The position numbers and the translations under genes were made by a program. DNA of 5,328 bases from JBKPHS01 sp046729975. Lineage in GTDB: Bacteria; Actinomycetota; Thermoleophilia; Solirubrobacterales; Thermoleophilaceae. The notes below the pieces were generated by a model. That model made no database searches, was not told the origin of the DNA, and worked only from the letters and a program-made list of their open reading frames with translations. Shown one piece after another: positions 5,074 through 5,328 of this stretch. The stretch's first letter is position 1; every line of letters begins with the position of its first letter. The stretch spans positions 1-5,328 of the forward strand of contig JBKPHS010000125.1 in the NCBI GenBank assembly GCA_046729975.1, in the 5' to 3' direction.

Positions 5074-5327
5074 GACCCCTCGGCGCGGCGCCGGCTGGGC
5101 GCGCGGCTCGGCATCTGAACGACCTTGGCGGGAACGACCGCGGGCTCCGGCGGGTGCTCGGGCACCGGTGCCCTGTCCTGGCCGGTGAGCGTGCCGTAGA
5201 GCGCGATCTGCTCGTCCACCACCTTGCCGATCCTGCGCACCCCCTCGCGGATCTCGTCCTCGGCCTGGCCAGAGAAGTTGAGCCGCATCGACTGGCGGCC
5301 GCGGCCGTCGAGGTACGCAGCCTCGCC
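5070..5327 (-). CDS. PLP-dependent aminotransferase (fold type I), C-terminal fragment
   Basis: Only the last 85 codons are in the window; the frame is open to the right edge, so the 5' part lies outside it. The visible part begins GEAAYLDGRGRQSMRLNFSG and continues AEDEIREGVRRIGKVVDEQI. This matches the C-terminal small domain of class I/II aminotransferases of the 2-aminoadipate/MocR-like group, in which D-G-x-G-x-x-x-x-R-L-x-F-S carries the Arg that binds the substrate carboxylate, followed by the E-x-I-R-E-G-x-R-R helix. The ATG at 5288 is therefore internal, not a start. A Pro/Ala/Arg-rich tail of roughly 40 residues follows the domain and looks disordered. The substrate is unknown. Co-transcription with ddl, with a 4-base overlap, hints at an amino-acid supply role but does not prove one. 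The PLP lysine cannot be seen. Confidence 0.8.
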   Translation of the reverse strand, partial: GEAAYLDGRGRQSMRLNFSGQAEDEIREGVRRIGKVVDEQIALYGTLTGQDRAPVPEHPPEPAVVPAKVVQMPSRAPSRRRAEGS

Positions 5328-5328
5328 A

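Noticed and set aside
5070..5288. Stand-alone 72-residue small protein starting at the ATG at 5288
   Set aside because: The frame stays open to the window edge and the upstream residues (D-G-R-G-R-Q-S) complete an aminotransferase C-terminal motif, so the ATG is internal.

Overview
The window is GC-rich (roughly 70% by eye) chromosomal DNA. Third-position G/C bias is strong, the genes are densely packed, and GTG and TTG starts occur alongside ATG. The gene content (a DUF151 'bifunctional nuclease', an ECF sigma factor, a membrane anti-sigma-like protein and a Ddl-type ligase) together with the base composition suggests a high-GC actinomycete. A Thermoleophilia/Solirubrobacterales-like lineage is my best guess, but it is an inference from style and not from a diagnostic marker. 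I see no rRNA, tRNA, CRISPR array, insertion sequence or phage gene.

Layout from left to right. (1) Positions 2-481, plus strand: the 3' part of a NarL/FixJ-family response regulator, cut by the window edge just before its phosphoacceptor Asp. (2) 448-1335, minus: a family 2 glycosyltransferase that converges on the regulator and overlaps its last 34 bases. (3) 1336-1405: a 70-base divergent intergenic region with a candidate promoter. (4) 1406-1900 and 1918-2436, plus: a DUF151 bifunctional-nuclease-family protein, then 17 bases later an ECF-type sigma-70 factor. (5) From the right edge, minus strand: a probable four-gene operon of a PLP-dependent aminotransferase (C-terminus only, 5070-5327), D-alanine--D-alanine ligase (4117-5073), a single-pass membrane protein built like an anti-sigma factor (3246-4046), and an alpha/beta-hydrolase-fold protein (2439-3233). 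The sigma factor and the hydrolase-fold gene meet tail to tail 2 bases apart, and both stop codons lie in one 10-base palindrome.

How the genes may work together. The most interesting part is the central block. An ECF sigma factor faces an operon that encodes a membrane anti-sigma-like protein and a hydrolase-fold partner, downstream of a peptidoglycan precursor ligase. The anti-sigma-like protein keeps the helical N-terminal layout of zinc-finger anti-sigma factors but has none of the Cys/His zinc ligands. The hydrolase-fold protein has lost the nucleophile Ser and apparently also the acid and His. A plausible but unproven reading is a cell-envelope-responsive sigma/anti-sigma module in which two degenerate family members act by binding and not by metal sensing or catalysis. 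The remaining genes look like ordinary housekeeping, regulatory and envelope genes.
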